This document shows positions 8,401 through 16,201 of a stretch of DNA of 64,000 bases, piece by piece. Position 1 is the first letter of the stretch, and each line of letters opens with the position of its first letter. The stretch is from Cryobacterium sp. CG_9.6 (GTDB lineage Bacteria > Actinomycetota > Actinomycetes > Actinomycetales > Microbacteriaceae). The stretch is from NCBI RefSeq assembly GCF_029893365.1, contig NZ_JARXUZ010000001.1, forward strand, positions 992,001 through 1,056,000, given 5' to 3'. The notes below the pieces were generated by a model. It did no database searches and was not told the origin of the DNA. It saw only the letters and a list, made by a program, of their open reading frames with translations. Both the position numbers and the translations under genes were made by a program.

Positions 8401-9091
8401 GGCCGAGTTGGACGCATCCGCTGGCCTCGAGCGCATTACGGAGGTGCGACGGCAGCACCGGCTGGCCATTTTCTGGTTCGTGGTGGGTCTGCTGGGTGGC
8501 ACGGCCTATGTGGTGGCGGCGCTGCTGGCGTATCCCGGAACAATCGATACCTCCGCGGCGATTGTGCTCGTGCTGGCCGGCTGCGGCGCGCTGGTGAACG
8601 TGGCCGCTCGGGTAGGCGCGCTGCCGCAGACCAACGGGTACCTGCTGCGCGACAGTGTGCTGGGGGTTACCGGGCTGCTCGTGCTGCTGATTGTTCCGCT
8701 CAACTCCCGAGCTGTGGGTGGCTGGGTCGCCGAGGTCACCGGGCAGCCGGGCGCGCTGCTCGTGGGCGCCAGCGCCCTGCTGATTTCCCTCGTGGTGAAC
8801 TGGGGGTGGCAGGCGGGCTGGCACGCCGCCGAGCCGCGGGCCGGGCTCACGAGCGTGGTGGGGTTTGTGTCGTGGGTGGTGCAGGCAAGCGCCGCCGGGG
8901 GAGCCGCGTGGCTGGTCGCGGCCGCGCTCCTCGGCAATGCCGGCTGGTCGGAGTCCCTCGCGCTCTCCACCGTGGCGGTCACGAGCGCGCTCATCGTGAG
9001 CGGTACCGTTCAGTGGTGGCTCCCCGACCTTCTGGCCTGGTTGCCACAGTACGAACCGCGAGATCTCACGCGCCGCGTGACAGAAAGGTAG
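5465..9091 (+). CDS. large patatin-like phospholipase domain protein with C-terminal membrane region (DUF3376 type)
   Basis: A 1208-residue protein. The N-terminal patatin domain has the oxyanion-hole loop RGGVSLGVWIGG (residues 46-57), the nucleophile elbow GASAGG (125-130, Ser127) and the catalytic Asp in DGG (335-337). The Ser-Asp dyad is therefore intact and lipid acyl hydrolysis is plausible. The middle section of about 500 residues is helical and resembles the DUF3376 region of actinobacterial patatin-like proteins. From about residue 890 there are eight or so hydrophobic segments, so the C-terminus is probably membrane-embedded with the esterase domain at the cytoplasmic face. Five bases separate its stop from ppk2, so the two are probably co-transcribed. 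The substrate is unknown. Confidence 0.85.
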   Translation: MTEPAGFAVRLCLPETDPVPVLVPTPFDAGQTRPFDRTLRLALAMRGGVSLGVWIGGTVAEIDILRRLRMVREPRGIAAYLLVADPGSTTPDHVLDAHVVARAGIYARLLAGRGFDRVEVDVMAGASAGGVNAVTYAAAQRTGTAPDEVLHTWVAGGAIWRLLQKAGLRPVLAPLRGDEYFASTLNDALAGYYDPHATAGSSAHRADRIVVDLSATVLDREDGPDRGTREGRGHFHFVGAAHTPDAGQTQQAEQQALHKEHGRAIPSWGSDTQVESLARLAYAARATSSVPGGFEPALISSVASAREQNASDHIDMSFAFHAHRNEITAPFRVIDGGLTDNIPIDRAYRAIRAMPSDVHSRRALIYLNPEGPLSIRPYVPEPFAGQLPSTDLAARQPPRTDRLSLVLNVMGGAVAIAFGRESGDEEAESLDDFRRDLILAQGRDQGLAVLVSDLTLVGTEMALRTWVRYRASTDLDLLMRVLRDPAVWQLGTDLPTRAVVVARQLRELTALEGELQADYAAQAAQGTEQEVRDGPVCSGPEARHQAALNVLAWIQSLERAQFEQTAHTGIDLDCPDYATVGAMRLAVYAVLESAEQERDHVLARVVAAVTALPEGVSAALIAETVRTEWLQQGPAPVAFALLDRVVTLLQRVPSVNPAIAASAEWEQSPWRGLSARPGLRVLDTCAFTAARGIREPLLTLDFWSVSADEQPAQRAAYVTLLRAQLREGLRTALALPVSQLQPPVIDALLSDTVLRPDSKLTGGTLFNLSGFLSADWRLNDWWWGRLDAGAGLVRFLRDLPRDAPLPPDVPVGSDPVTEVQDHILLQAEAHQDWAPVSRSAPGVARTPDEIRAALARGADSLGNLEPGYRMAVGSHTVRVASRSLTRWGSPVWMHVLNWILRPVGVLLPVALDLPRALAVAAVLGAALAVSSSAAAPVTVSTAAALPWIVLVFPALLCGALAVFRSVREFTQWATIIDIVAELDASAGLERITEVRRQHRLAIFWFVVGLLGGTAYVVAALLAYPGTIDTSAAIVLVLAGCGALVNVAARVGALPQTNGYLLRDSVLGVTGLLVLLIVPLNSRAVGGWVAEVTGQPGALLVGASALLISLVVNWGWQAGWHAAEPRAGLTSVVGFVSWVVQASAAGGAAWLVAAALLGNAGWSESLALSTVAVTSALIVSGTVQWWLPDLLAWLPQYEPRDLTRRVTER

Positions 9092-9096
9092 GGTCA

Positions 9097-9951
9097 ATGT
9101 CCACCAAGACACCGAGGCCAGCCCGCGTTCCGCTGGCGGCCTACGAGCGTGAGCTGGGCCGCCTGCAGGCCGAACTGGTGACCATGCAGCAGTGGGTGAA
9201 GGTGTCCGGTGCCCGCATCGTGGTGATCTTTGAGGGACGCGATGCGGCCGGCAAAGGGTCAGCGATTAAGCGCATCACCGAATACCTCAACCCCCGCATC
9301 GCCCGCATCGTGGCGCTCCCCATGCCCACCGATCGCGAACGCACCCAGTGGTATTTTCAGCGCTACATCGAACACCTGCCGGCTGCCGGAGAAATCGTGC
9401 TGATGGACCGCTCCTGGTACAACCGGGCGGGCGTCGAGCGCGTGATGGGCTACTGCACCAACGATGAATATCACCGCTTTTTGCACCAGGCCCCCATTTT
9501 TGAGCGGATGCTCGTGGAAGACGGCATTCTTGTCGTGAAGTACTGGTTCTCGGTATCTGACCGCGAACAGGAGCGACGGTTTCGCTCCCGCCAGAAAGAC
9601 CCCATGCGCCGGTGGAAGCTCTCGGAAACCGACGTGCTCTCGATCACCAAGTGGGTGGACTACTCCAAGGCCAAGGACGACATGTTCGTGCACACCGACA
9701 TCCCGGAAGCGCACTGGTTTGTCGTCGAGAGTGAAGACAAGCGGGCCTCCCGGCTCAACGTCATCAGCCACCTGCTCTCGATCGTGCCGTTTGAGCGCAC
9801 CGATCCGCCGAAGATTCACATTCCCACTCGCCCGGCGGCAACCGACTACGAGCGACCGCCGCGTGAGGAGATGAACCCGGTTCCCGACATTGCCTCGTTG
9901 CTTATCCCGCACAAGAACGGTGAGAAATCAGCGCCGTCGGAGGCCCTTTAG
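9097..9951 (+). CDS. ppk2: polyphosphate kinase 2
   Basis: A 284-residue PPK2-family enzyme that uses polyphosphate to phosphorylate nucleotides, or runs the reverse reaction. The Walker A loop is GRDAAGKGS (47-55) and the lid motif is DRSWYNRAGVE (104-114); RRWKLSETDVLSITKWVDYSKAKDDMF is the usual C-terminal signature. The length suits a single-domain class I-type PPK2. ATG at 9097 follows AAAGGTAGGG, five bases after the patatin-like gene. The 3' end overlaps the convergent aldehyde dehydrogenase gene by 24 bp. The nucleotide preference (ADP, GDP or AMP) cannot be read with confidence. Confidence 0.93.
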   Translation: MSTKTPRPARVPLAAYERELGRLQAELVTMQQWVKVSGARIVVIFEGRDAAGKGSAIKRITEYLNPRIARIVALPMPTDRERTQWYFQRYIEHLPAAGEIVLMDRSWYNRAGVERVMGYCTNDEYHRFLHQAPIFERMLVEDGILVVKYWFSVSDREQERRFRSRQKDPMRRWKLSETDVLSITKWVDYSKAKDDMFVHTDIPEAHWFVVESEDKRASRLNVISHLLSIVPFERTDPPKIHIPTRPAATDYERPPREEMNPVPDIASLLIPHKNGEKSAPSEAL

Positions 9952-11478
9952 CAGCCGGGCCAGAAGGAGTAGCGGGCCGGCCAGCGCCTCGAATTCCGAA
10001 CCGGTGCGGGGCATTTGCAGCAGCCCGGTGGCACGGGAGATGGTGACGGCGTCGACGAACCGGCGCAACCCCTCCGCACCATTGCGGCGCCCCACCCCCG
10101 AGCGTTTCATGCCGCCCATCGGAGCATCTACCGCCGAGAACGACCCGCGGTAGCCCTCGTTCACATTCACGCTCCCGGCCTGTAGCGCGGCGGCGACCCG
10201 CAGGCCGCGCCGCCCGGAACCCGAGAAGACGGAGGCGTTCAGGCCATAGTCGCTGTCGTTGGCCGCCTCGATGGCCTCCTGTTCGGTGTGGACGATGCTG
10301 ACCGCAACCACCGGGCCGAAGGTTTCGGCGGCGAAACACTCCATCTCGCTCGTCACTCCGGTGAGGATGGTGGGTTCGAAGAAGTACGGACCGATGTCGG
10401 GGCGGGCCCGGCCGCCCGCCAGAACCGTGGCGCCTCGGGACACGGCGTCGGTCACGTGCGCGGTGACCCGGTCGAGCTGCGCCTGCGAGGTGAGCGAGCC
10501 CACATCTGCTGAGTAGTCAAAACCGGTGCCGAGGGTGAGCCGACTCGTGGCGGCCACGAATTCGCGCACGAAGGGGCCGGCGACGGCGCGGTGTACGTAC
10601 ATGCGCTCGGTGGACACGCACAGCTGACCGAGCGAGGAGAAGCACGCGTACACGGCGTCGGCGGCGGCGTGCCGCGCGTCAACGTCGTCGAGCACGAGCA
10701 GAGCATTCTTGCCCCCGAGTTCGAGGGACGCCCCGGTGAGGGTTTCGGCGGCTTTCTGAGCAACGCGGATGCCCGTGGCCGTCGATCCGGTGAAGCACAC
10801 GTAGTCGGCGTGCTCGGTGACCGCGCCGCCAATGAAGTTGCCGTCTCCCGTGACCACTGCCCAGAGGTCGCGTGGCACGCCGGCGTCGATGAACGCCTGC
10901 CGCAGCGCGAGGATGCTGAGAGCACCCTGATTGTCGGCCTTCTGCACCACGCCGCAGCCGGCGGCGAGGGCGGGAATCACGTCCATCGCGGCCAGGCTCA
11001 GTGGAAAGTTCCACGGCGTGATGATGCCCGCTACGCCCTTGGGTCGGTAGCGCACCCGGGTGGTGATCACGAGGGGGATACCGGAGCGGCGTCGTTCTCC
11101 GCGCAGCACGCTGCGGGCCGACAGGGCGTTGTAGCGGGTGACGCTGGCGGCCTGGAAGACCTCCTCGAAGGCCTGGCCGCGGGTCTTGCCGGTCTCGGAC
11201 TGCACCGCGTCGAGCAGCAGTTCGCGGCGGGCTAGCAGCAGATCGTGCGCCCGCAGTAGCACGCGGCGCCGGGCACGAAACCCGGCCCGAGCCCAGGCCA
11301 GCTGCGCGTGGCGGGCGCGGGCATAGGCATCCGTCACGTCGCTGGATTGACTCACCGGAAGATCGTGCAGCACGTCACCGGTGAAGGGAGCGAGCACGGG
11401 AACGGTGCGGCCCGAGGTGGTGGAAATGTGGCGGGTGAGGCCAGCGGCTACGCGCCGGTCGATGAACGAGTGCGACAT
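9928..11478 (-). CDS. succinate-semialdehyde dehydrogenase-type aldehyde dehydrogenase
   Basis: A 516-residue NAD(P)-dependent aldehyde dehydrogenase. Key motifs are the PWNFPLSLAAMDVIPALAAG cofactor region, FTGSTATG, the general-base Glu in SLELGGKN, and the catalytic Cys in SLGQLCVSTER. The PMGGMKRSGVGRRNG motif near the C-terminus and the overall sequence fit the GabD2-like succinic semialdehyde dehydrogenases of Actinobacteria, but broad aldehyde substrates are possible. ATG at 11478. The gene is convergent with ppk2, and their ends overlap by 24 bp with no room for a terminator between them. Confidence 0.88.
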   Translation of the reverse strand: MSHSFIDRRVAAGLTRHISTTSGRTVPVLAPFTGDVLHDLPVSQSSDVTDAYARARHAQLAWARAGFRARRRVLLRAHDLLLARRELLLDAVQSETGKTRGQAFEEVFQAASVTRYNALSARSVLRGERRRSGIPLVITTRVRYRPKGVAGIITPWNFPLSLAAMDVIPALAAGCGVVQKADNQGALSILALRQAFIDAGVPRDLWAVVTGDGNFIGGAVTEHADYVCFTGSTATGIRVAQKAAETLTGASLELGGKNALLVLDDVDARHAAADAVYACFSSLGQLCVSTERMYVHRAVAGPFVREFVAATSRLTLGTGFDYSADVGSLTSQAQLDRVTAHVTDAVSRGATVLAGGRARPDIGPYFFEPTILTGVTSEMECFAAETFGPVVAVSIVHTEQEAIEAANDSDYGLNASVFSGSGRRGLRVAAALQAGSVNVNEGYRGSFSAVDAPMGGMKRSGVGRRNGAEGLRRFVDAVTISRATGLLQMPRTGSEFEALAGPLLLLARLLKGLRRR

Positions 11479-11511
11479 AGGGCCAGTCTAGGCTCGTGGC
11501 CCGCCGTCACC

Positions 11512-12678
11512 TCAGAGCGGCGTGATGCCGAGGCTGCGACCGGACAGCCCCCGGCCGCGGGTGGCGAGCCGGGTGGCGACGGCCGTGATGGCCTGGGCCG
11601 CGGCGTCGTCGGGGCTACCAATCACGACGGGAAGACCGTCGTCGCCGCCGCCGCGCAGCGCGATGCTCAGCGGCACCTGCGCGAGCACGGGAACAGGTGT
11701 GTCCTGCCCGCGTGACAGGCGACGCGCCACCTCGGCACCGCCACCCGAGCCGAAGAGCTCGAGCACGCTGCCGTCGGCCTGGGTGAGGCCGCTCATGTTT
11801 TCGATCACGCCGTACACCGATTGACCGGTCTGTCGGGCGACAACACCGCTGCGCTCGGCCACGTCGGCGGCCGCCGGCTGCGGGGTGGTCACCACGATGA
11901 CCTCCGCGTGGGGCAGCAGTTGGCCCACGGTGATGGCCACGTCGCCGGTGCCGGGCGGCAGGTCGAGCAGCAGAATATCGAGGTCGCCGAAGTACACGTC
12001 GGTGAGAAACTGGTTGATCGTGCGGTGCAGCATCGGCCCGCGCCAGGCCACGGCGGCCGAGGCGTCGTCAATGAACATGCCGATCGAGATGACCTTCACC
12101 TCGTGGCCGATGGGAGGCAAAATCATGTCGCCCACCTGCGTGGGCTTCACGGCAAGACCGTCGTGTACGAGTCCGAGCAGCCCGGGAATCGAGAAGCCGT
12201 GCACATCGGCATCCACGATGCCGACCCGCAGACCCTGGTGTGCCAGCGCCACGGCGAGGTTGGCCGTGATCGTTGACTTACCCACGCCACCCTTGCCGCT
12301 GGTGATTGCGTACACCCGGGTGAGGGAGTCGGGACCGAACTGCATCACCCGCGCCGCCTTGCCGCCGCGCAGCTTTTCGGTGAGCGCCTCGCGCTGCTCG
12401 CGGGTCATAATGGCCACGTTCACGCTGGCGTTTCCGACACCGGCCACCGATTCCGCCGCGGCGAGCACGTCGCTTTCGATGCGTTGCGCGGCCGGGCATC
12501 CGGCAATGGTGAGACGGATGCCCACGGTCACCCGGCCGTCGTCGCCCACTGTCACCCCCGACACCATGTCGAGCTCGGTGATGGGTTTGCGGATCTCGGG
12601 GTCCGTTACCCCGGCCAGGGCGTGGAGCACCCGATCGGTCGTAGCCTGCGCCGCGGTGAGTGGTATTTGGTCAGTCAA
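11512..12678 (-). CDS. Mrp/ApbC family iron-sulfur cluster carrier ATPase
   Basis: A 388-residue P-loop protein. An N-terminal MIP18-type domain (about residues 10-95, DPEIRKPITELDMVS and the Cys in IAGCPAAQR) precedes a Mrp-type ParA/MinD-like ATPase with deviant Walker A SGKGGVGKSTITANLA and switch DADVHGFSIPG. The LLLDLPPGTGD motif is characteristic of Mrp/NBP35. The protein probably loads 4Fe-4S clusters onto apoproteins. The chosen TTG at 12678 overlaps the DUF1003 stop by 8 bp and has GAGGG upstream; an ATG at 12729 would add 17 unconserved residues. The usual C-terminal CxxC of cluster carriers is absent in what I read, so cluster binding may rely on other residues. Confidence 0.85.
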   Translation of the reverse strand: MTDQIPLTAAQATTDRVLHALAGVTDPEIRKPITELDMVSGVTVGDDGRVTVGIRLTIAGCPAAQRIESDVLAAAESVAGVGNASVNVAIMTREQREALTEKLRGGKAARVMQFGPDSLTRVYAITSGKGGVGKSTITANLAVALAHQGLRVGIVDADVHGFSIPGLLGLVHDGLAVKPTQVGDMILPPIGHEVKVISIGMFIDDASAAVAWRGPMLHRTINQFLTDVYFGDLDILLLDLPPGTGDVAITVGQLLPHAEVIVVTTPQPAAADVAERSGVVARQTGQSVYGVIENMSGLTQADGSVLELFGSGGGAEVARRLSRGQDTPVPVLAQVPLSIALRGGGDDGLPVVIGSPDDAAAQAITAVATRLATRGRGLSGRSLGITPL

Positions 12679-13246
12679 GGGCGCGGCGCCCTCGCGGCGG
12701 GCGCGGCGGGGTGTCGTCCCCGTCGGCATCCGTCTCGTTCGCGTTCTGCCGCTGTTCCAGGGTTTCGGTGAGGGCGCGCAGCTCGCTCTTGATGAAGTCC
12801 TTGGACACGAGGTCTTTAATGGCGATGCGTAGCGCTACGACCTCGCGGGCCAGATATTCGGTGTCGGCGAGGGTGCGTTCGGCGCGCTGGCGGTCCTGTT
12901 CGAACTGCACGCGGTCACGGTCGTCCTGTCGGTTCTGCGCAAGCAGAATCATGGGGGCGGCGTAGGAGGCCTGCATGGAGAGCACCAGGGTGAGCGCAAT
13001 GAACCCGAGGGAGATGGAGTCGAAGCGCCACTCTGCGGGGGCGAGCGTGTTCCACGCGATCCAGGACAGGGCGAAAACCGTGAGGCCCAGAAGAAACCAC
13101 GGCGTGCCCATTCCGCGGGCGATGGCTTCGGTGAAGCGGCCGAACCGGTCGCTGCTGGGTGCCCCGCGATAGCGACCGGCGAGGGGCGTGGAGCGCAGCC
13201 CTTTCGGGGCATCGAGTCTGAGGTCGGACCGGCTAGCTCTCGCCAT
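12671..13246 (-). CDS. DUF1003 domain membrane protein
   Basis: A 191-residue protein. A basic N-terminus leads to two membrane helices around GTPWFLLGLTVFALSWIAWN and SISLGFIALTLVLSMQASYA with the family motif APMILLAQNRQDDRDR, followed by a long charged coiled-coil-like helix. DUF1003 proteins are widespread and functionally unassigned. The ATG at 13246 lies five bases after GGAGGAG; the GTG six bases further upstream overlaps that ribosome site and is less likely. The gene overlaps both neighbours (the CBS protein by 14 bp and mrp by 8 bp), so the three are translationally coupled on the minus strand. Confidence 0.85.
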   Translation of the reverse strand: MARASRSDLRLDAPKGLRSTPLAGRYRGAPSSDRFGRFTEAIARGMGTPWFLLGLTVFALSWIAWNTLAPAEWRFDSISLGFIALTLVLSMQASYAAPMILLAQNRQDDRDRVQFEQDRQRAERTLADTEYLAREVVALRIAIKDLVSKDFIKSELRALTETLEQRQNANETDADGDDTPPRPPRGRRALD

Positions 13247-14564
13247 GATCACTCCTCCGTGCTCCCGGCAGCGGAATGCTGCCCGTCTTCAGGTCATTGC
13301 GGGCAGCTGCGCGTCGCCCAATGTCATCGTCGCTGTCGTGACTGCGCCAATCGTCGGGCAGCAAATAATCGAGCACGTCGTCGATGGTGACCACGCCCAC
13401 GAGGCGGTGATTCTCGTCCACCACGGGAACGGACACCAGGTCATAGCTGGCCAGAATGCGAGATACCTCGGCCGCCGAGGTGGTTGCCTTCACCGGGTCC
13501 AGACCCTGGTCGAGCAGCGTGCCGAGGCGCTCGTGGGGCGGGTAGCGCAGCATCCGCTGAAAATGCACCATGCCCAGAAAACGACCGGTGGGGGCTTCGT
13601 AGGGGGGCAGGGTGACGCAGATTGCCGCACCGAGGGCGGGTGCCAGGTCGTGGCGACGGATGCGTGCGAGCCCCTCGGCCACGGTGGCGTCGGCCGAGAC
13701 GATCACTGGTTCGGTCGTCATGAGTCCGCCGGCCGTGTCGGGGGCGTAGCTGAGCAGAAAACGAACGTCTTCGGCCTCTTCGGGCTCCATCAGATCGAGC
13801 AGCTGCTCGCCGCGTTCCTCGGGGAGCTGGGCAATGAGGTCGGCGGCATCGTCGGGCTGCATCTGGTCGAGCACATCGGCCGCGCGTGCGTCGCCGAGGC
13901 TCGTGAGAATGCCCACCTGGTCGCTTTCGGGCATCTCTTCGAGGGCGTCGGCGAGGCGGTTGTCGGGCAGCTCGCTGGCCACCTCAAACATGCGCTCACG
14001 GGGCAGATCGAGGAGCGTGTTGGCGAGGTCGGCCGGTTTGAGCTCGGAGTAGGTGGCAATGAGTTGCTCGGCGGACTGGGCCTGACCGACCGTGGCCTTC
14101 TCGTGGATCTCGGCCCAGGTGGCGAAGGTCGTGATGCCCTTGGCGAAGGGGGAGGCACTCGTCTTCGGGCGACGCACGAAGAGCTGGCTGATCTCCCACT
14201 CGGATTCGGTGGTCTCCTTGATCGCCACGTCTTCAATGGTGGCGTCGCCGGTGGCATCGTTGAAGGCCACCTTGCGGCCGAGCAGCTCGGCAATGACGCG
14301 CACCTCGCCGCCGCGCTGCTCGAAGCGACGAACATTGATGATGCCGGTGGTAATGATCTGGCCCGAGCCGATGCTGGACACCCTCCCGATAGACACGAAG
14401 ACGCGTCTTTTACCGGGAATTTCGACGATCAGCCCCACCACGCGGGGCGGATGACTTTTGCGGTACACCACTAGAACATCGCGCACCTTGCCCACGCGGT
14501 CTCCCGCGGGGTCGAAGACGGTGCACCCGGCCAAACGGGCAACAAAAACTCTCGTGGCACTCAC
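13233..14564 (-). CDS. soluble PRC/MgtE_N/CBS domain protein (magnesium-sensor-like)
   Basis: A 443-residue protein with a PRC-barrel-like N-terminal region (VFDPAGDRVGKVRDVLVVYR), an MgtE intracellular N-domain (about residues 160-270: ELKPADLANTLLDLPRERM, DDAADLIAQLPEERGEQLL), then two CBS domains ending in VVTIDDVLDYLLPDD. The transmembrane channel of MgtE is absent, so this resembles only the magnesium-sensing half. Start GTG at 14564 (VSATRVFVARLAG) fits the family N-terminus; a GTG at 14582 would add six residues. It is first in a coupled group with the DUF1003 gene and mrp. The role is inferred only: sensing Mg2+ or an adenine nucleotide. Confidence 0.82.
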   Translation of the reverse strand: MSATRVFVARLAGCTVFDPAGDRVGKVRDVLVVYRKSHPPRVVGLIVEIPGKRRVFVSIGRVSSIGSGQIITTGIINVRRFEQRGGEVRVIAELLGRKVAFNDATGDATIEDVAIKETTESEWEISQLFVRRPKTSASPFAKGITTFATWAEIHEKATVGQAQSAEQLIATYSELKPADLANTLLDLPRERMFEVASELPDNRLADALEEMPESDQVGILTSLGDARAADVLDQMQPDDAADLIAQLPEERGEQLLDLMEPEEAEDVRFLLSYAPDTAGGLMTTEPVIVSADATVAEGLARIRRHDLAPALGAAICVTLPPYEAPTGRFLGMVHFQRMLRYPPHERLGTLLDQGLDPVKATTSAAEVSRILASYDLVSVPVVDENHRLVGVVTIDDVLDYLLPDDWRSHDSDDDIGRRAAARNDLKTGSIPLPGARRSDHGES

Positions 14565-14620
14565 ACTACAAATGTAGGCCACCGACCCGAGAATTCTGAC
14601 GACCGTGGAAGAATGACGGC

Positions 14621-15178
14621 ATGAGCACTCAGAGTCCTTTCGGGCGAGCCAGCCGACTCCTTCCGCCGGCGTTGCCCACCGGAGAGGTGCTGGCCACCTA
14701 CGCGACCTATCCCGAGGCGCAGGCCGCCGTCGACACCTTGGCTAAGCTCGACTTCCCGGTGAAGGAACTCGCAATCGTGGGTAACGACCTGAAAAGCGTT
14801 GAGCGGGTGACCGGAAAACTCACCTACGGCCGAGTGGCGCTCGGCGGGGCGGCATCCGGTGCCTGGCTGGGCATCTTCTTCGGACTGCTGTTCTTCATTT
14901 TTTCGCCCACCGGATCCAGCCTGCCGTTCGTGGCTGCAGCACTGCTCATCGGGGCGGGATTCGGCATGCTCTTTGGCCTCGTGAGTTACGCCGTGAACCG
15001 GCGTCGACGTGACTTCACCTCCACGATGCAGGTGATCGCGGGCAACTATCAGGTGATCGTGGGCGTGGAACTGGTGAACCGGGCGCGCAACCTGCTGCAC
15101 GGTCAGGGCGAGGCGGCTGCGGCTGCCACGCATCCGTCGGACCCGCCCGCCGGCCCGCCTGCCCCGCCCGCCGTCTAG
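14621..15178 (+). CDS. YflT/general stress protein 17M-like membrane protein
   Basis: A 185-residue protein. An N-terminal domain (residues about 20-75, VLATYATYPEAQAAVDTLAKL, FPVKELAIVGNDLKSVERVTG) matches the general stress protein 17M/YflT fold. Two strongly hydrophobic segments follow (GAWLGIFFGLLFFIFSP and LPFVAAALLIGAGFGMLFGL), then a cytoplasmic helix and a Pro/Ala-rich tail. The function is unknown; homologues are often stress induced. It is divergent from the PRC/MgtE_N/CBS gene across about 56 bp. The palindromic repeat array begins immediately after its stop codon. Confidence 0.8.
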   Translation: MSTQSPFGRASRLLPPALPTGEVLATYATYPEAQAAVDTLAKLDFPVKELAIVGNDLKSVERVTGKLTYGRVALGGAASGAWLGIFFGLLFFIFSPTGSSLPFVAAALLIGAGFGMLFGLVSYAVNRRRRDFTSTMQVIAGNYQVIVGVELVNRARNLLHGQGEAAAAATHPSDPPAGPPAPPAV

Positions 15179-15185
15179 CCGTCCC

Positions 15186-15610
15186 GTGCCCCTCCCCGCT
15201 GGTCGAGGAGTCGGCACGCTTTTCGCCGGCGTCTCGAGACCCCGTGAGCCAGTCCCTCAGACCAGCTCACGAGGTCTCGACCACTCGCAAGCTCGCGCTC
15301 GACCAGCGAGAAGGTGGGTGCGCGCGGGCTGCGAGACCCTCCTCGCTGGTCGAGGAGCCGGCATGCTTTTGGCCGGCGTCTCGAGACCCCGTGAGCCGGC
15401 CCCGAAGACTGGCTCACGAGGTCTCGACCACTCGCAAGCTCGCGCTCGACCAGCGAGAAGGTGGGTGCGCGCGGGCTGCGAGACCCTCCTCGCTGGTCGA
15501 GGAGCCGGCACGCTTTTCGCCGGCGTCTCGAGACCTGGTGAGCGAGTCCCGAAGACTCGCTCACGAGGTCTCGACCACTCGCAAGCTCGCGCTCGACCAG
15601 CGAGAGGGTG
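15186..15610. repeat. three palindromic repeat units left of the IS
   Basis: Three near-identical units of about 145 bp begin near 15190, 15336 and 15486. Each starts with CTCGCTGGTCGAGGAGCCGG or a close variant, continues through CGTCTCGAGACCCCGTGAGC and its inverted partner GCTCACGAGGTCTCGAC, and ends with CTCGCGCTCGACCAGCGAG. The outer and inner arms are self-complementary, so each unit can fold into a long cruciform. The linker AAGGTGGGTGCGCGCGGGCT recurs. Reading frames across it are by-products of the repeats. Related palindromes are known in several actinobacterial genomes. Confidence 0.9.
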
Positions 15611-15675
15611 GCCGCGCCTATTTTCGGTGGGCGCGCCTAGTATGACGGATGGCCGCGCCCCAGATCGGTGGGCGC
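15609..15675 (+). repeat. duplicated subterminal motif at the left IS end
   Basis: The pattern TGGCCGCGCC-N6-CGGTGGGCGC occurs twice, at 15609-15634 and 15650-15675, 41 bp apart. The second copy forms part of the left terminal inverted repeat. The first directly abuts the palindromic array. It may be a second transposase-binding site or the trace of an earlier insertion. Confidence 0.6.
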
Positions 15676-15697
15676 TACGCCGCTTCGTTAGTTGCCA
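15649..15697 (+). repeat. left terminal inverted repeat of the IS
   Basis: Shares ATGGCCGC, ATCGGTGG, CGCTACG and TAGTTG-CA, at identical spacing, with the reverse complement of 17212-17260. About 33 of 49 positions match. The conserved blocks separated by diverged stretches look like transposase-binding boxes. Confidence 0.65.
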
Positions 15698-15745
15698 TGA
15701 TGGTCGTGAGACATCGTGGTGACGGACGCTGAATCGGAGCAGGAC

Positions 15746-16201
15746 ATGAATGATATGGCGATAGGTCGAACGAGAAATGGTGGGCGGTCGTTTCCGTTGG
15801 CGTTTCGGATTGAGTACATACGCCGCTGGGATGAGTGCGTGGAACGAGGCGCGAAGGTGCGGTTACTGCGCGAGTTCGACTTGGCAAAGGGCACGGTGAA
15901 TCGTTGGCTGAGGGCTCGCGACGATGGAGAATGGACGGCATCGATGGTCGCAACGTCAGAGAGGTCACCACAAAGAATGGACAATCGCGATCGTGCGGAG
16001 TTGGCGCGGCTGCGGATGGAAAACGAGGCTTTGAAGAAGAAGGTCGCGCAGTCCGAAGCAGCACAACAAATCTTGGGAAAAGCATTCGAGCTCTTGGACG
16101 GGATCACCACCCGCTCGAACGAGGAACAAACACCGATCCCACCAGCGTTGATGAGCGCGGGCGAGTACGCGGCGTGGCTGAAACGAAGCAAGCTGTCCTG
16201 A
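15746..16201 (+). CDS. IS3-family transposase OrfA
   Basis: A 151-residue protein. The N-terminal helix-turn-helix (FPLAFRIEYIRRWDECVERG, LREFDLAKGTVNRWLRARDD) binds the IS ends. A leucine-zipper-like coiled coil (LARLRMENEALKKKVAQSEA) serves oligomerisation, as in IS3 OrfA proteins. The ATG at 15746 follows GGAGCAGGAC; upstream GTG codons at 15716 and 15719 are possible. The frame ends at 16201 after overlapping OrfB by 28 bp. OrfB lies in the -1 frame, as expected for IS3 elements that make an OrfAB fusion by frameshifting. Confidence 0.85.
   Translation: MNDMAIGRTRNGGRSFPLAFRIEYIRRWDECVERGAKVRLLREFDLAKGTVNRWLRARDDGEWTASMVATSERSPQRMDNRDRAELARLRMENEALKKKVAQSEAAQQILGKAFELLDGITTRSNEEQTPIPPALMSAGEYAAWLKRSKLS

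Noticed and set aside
15186..15722. Open frames running through the palindromic array on both strands
   Set aside because: Their repeated protein segments simply mirror the DNA repeat, no ribosome sites precede them, and the frames differ between units.
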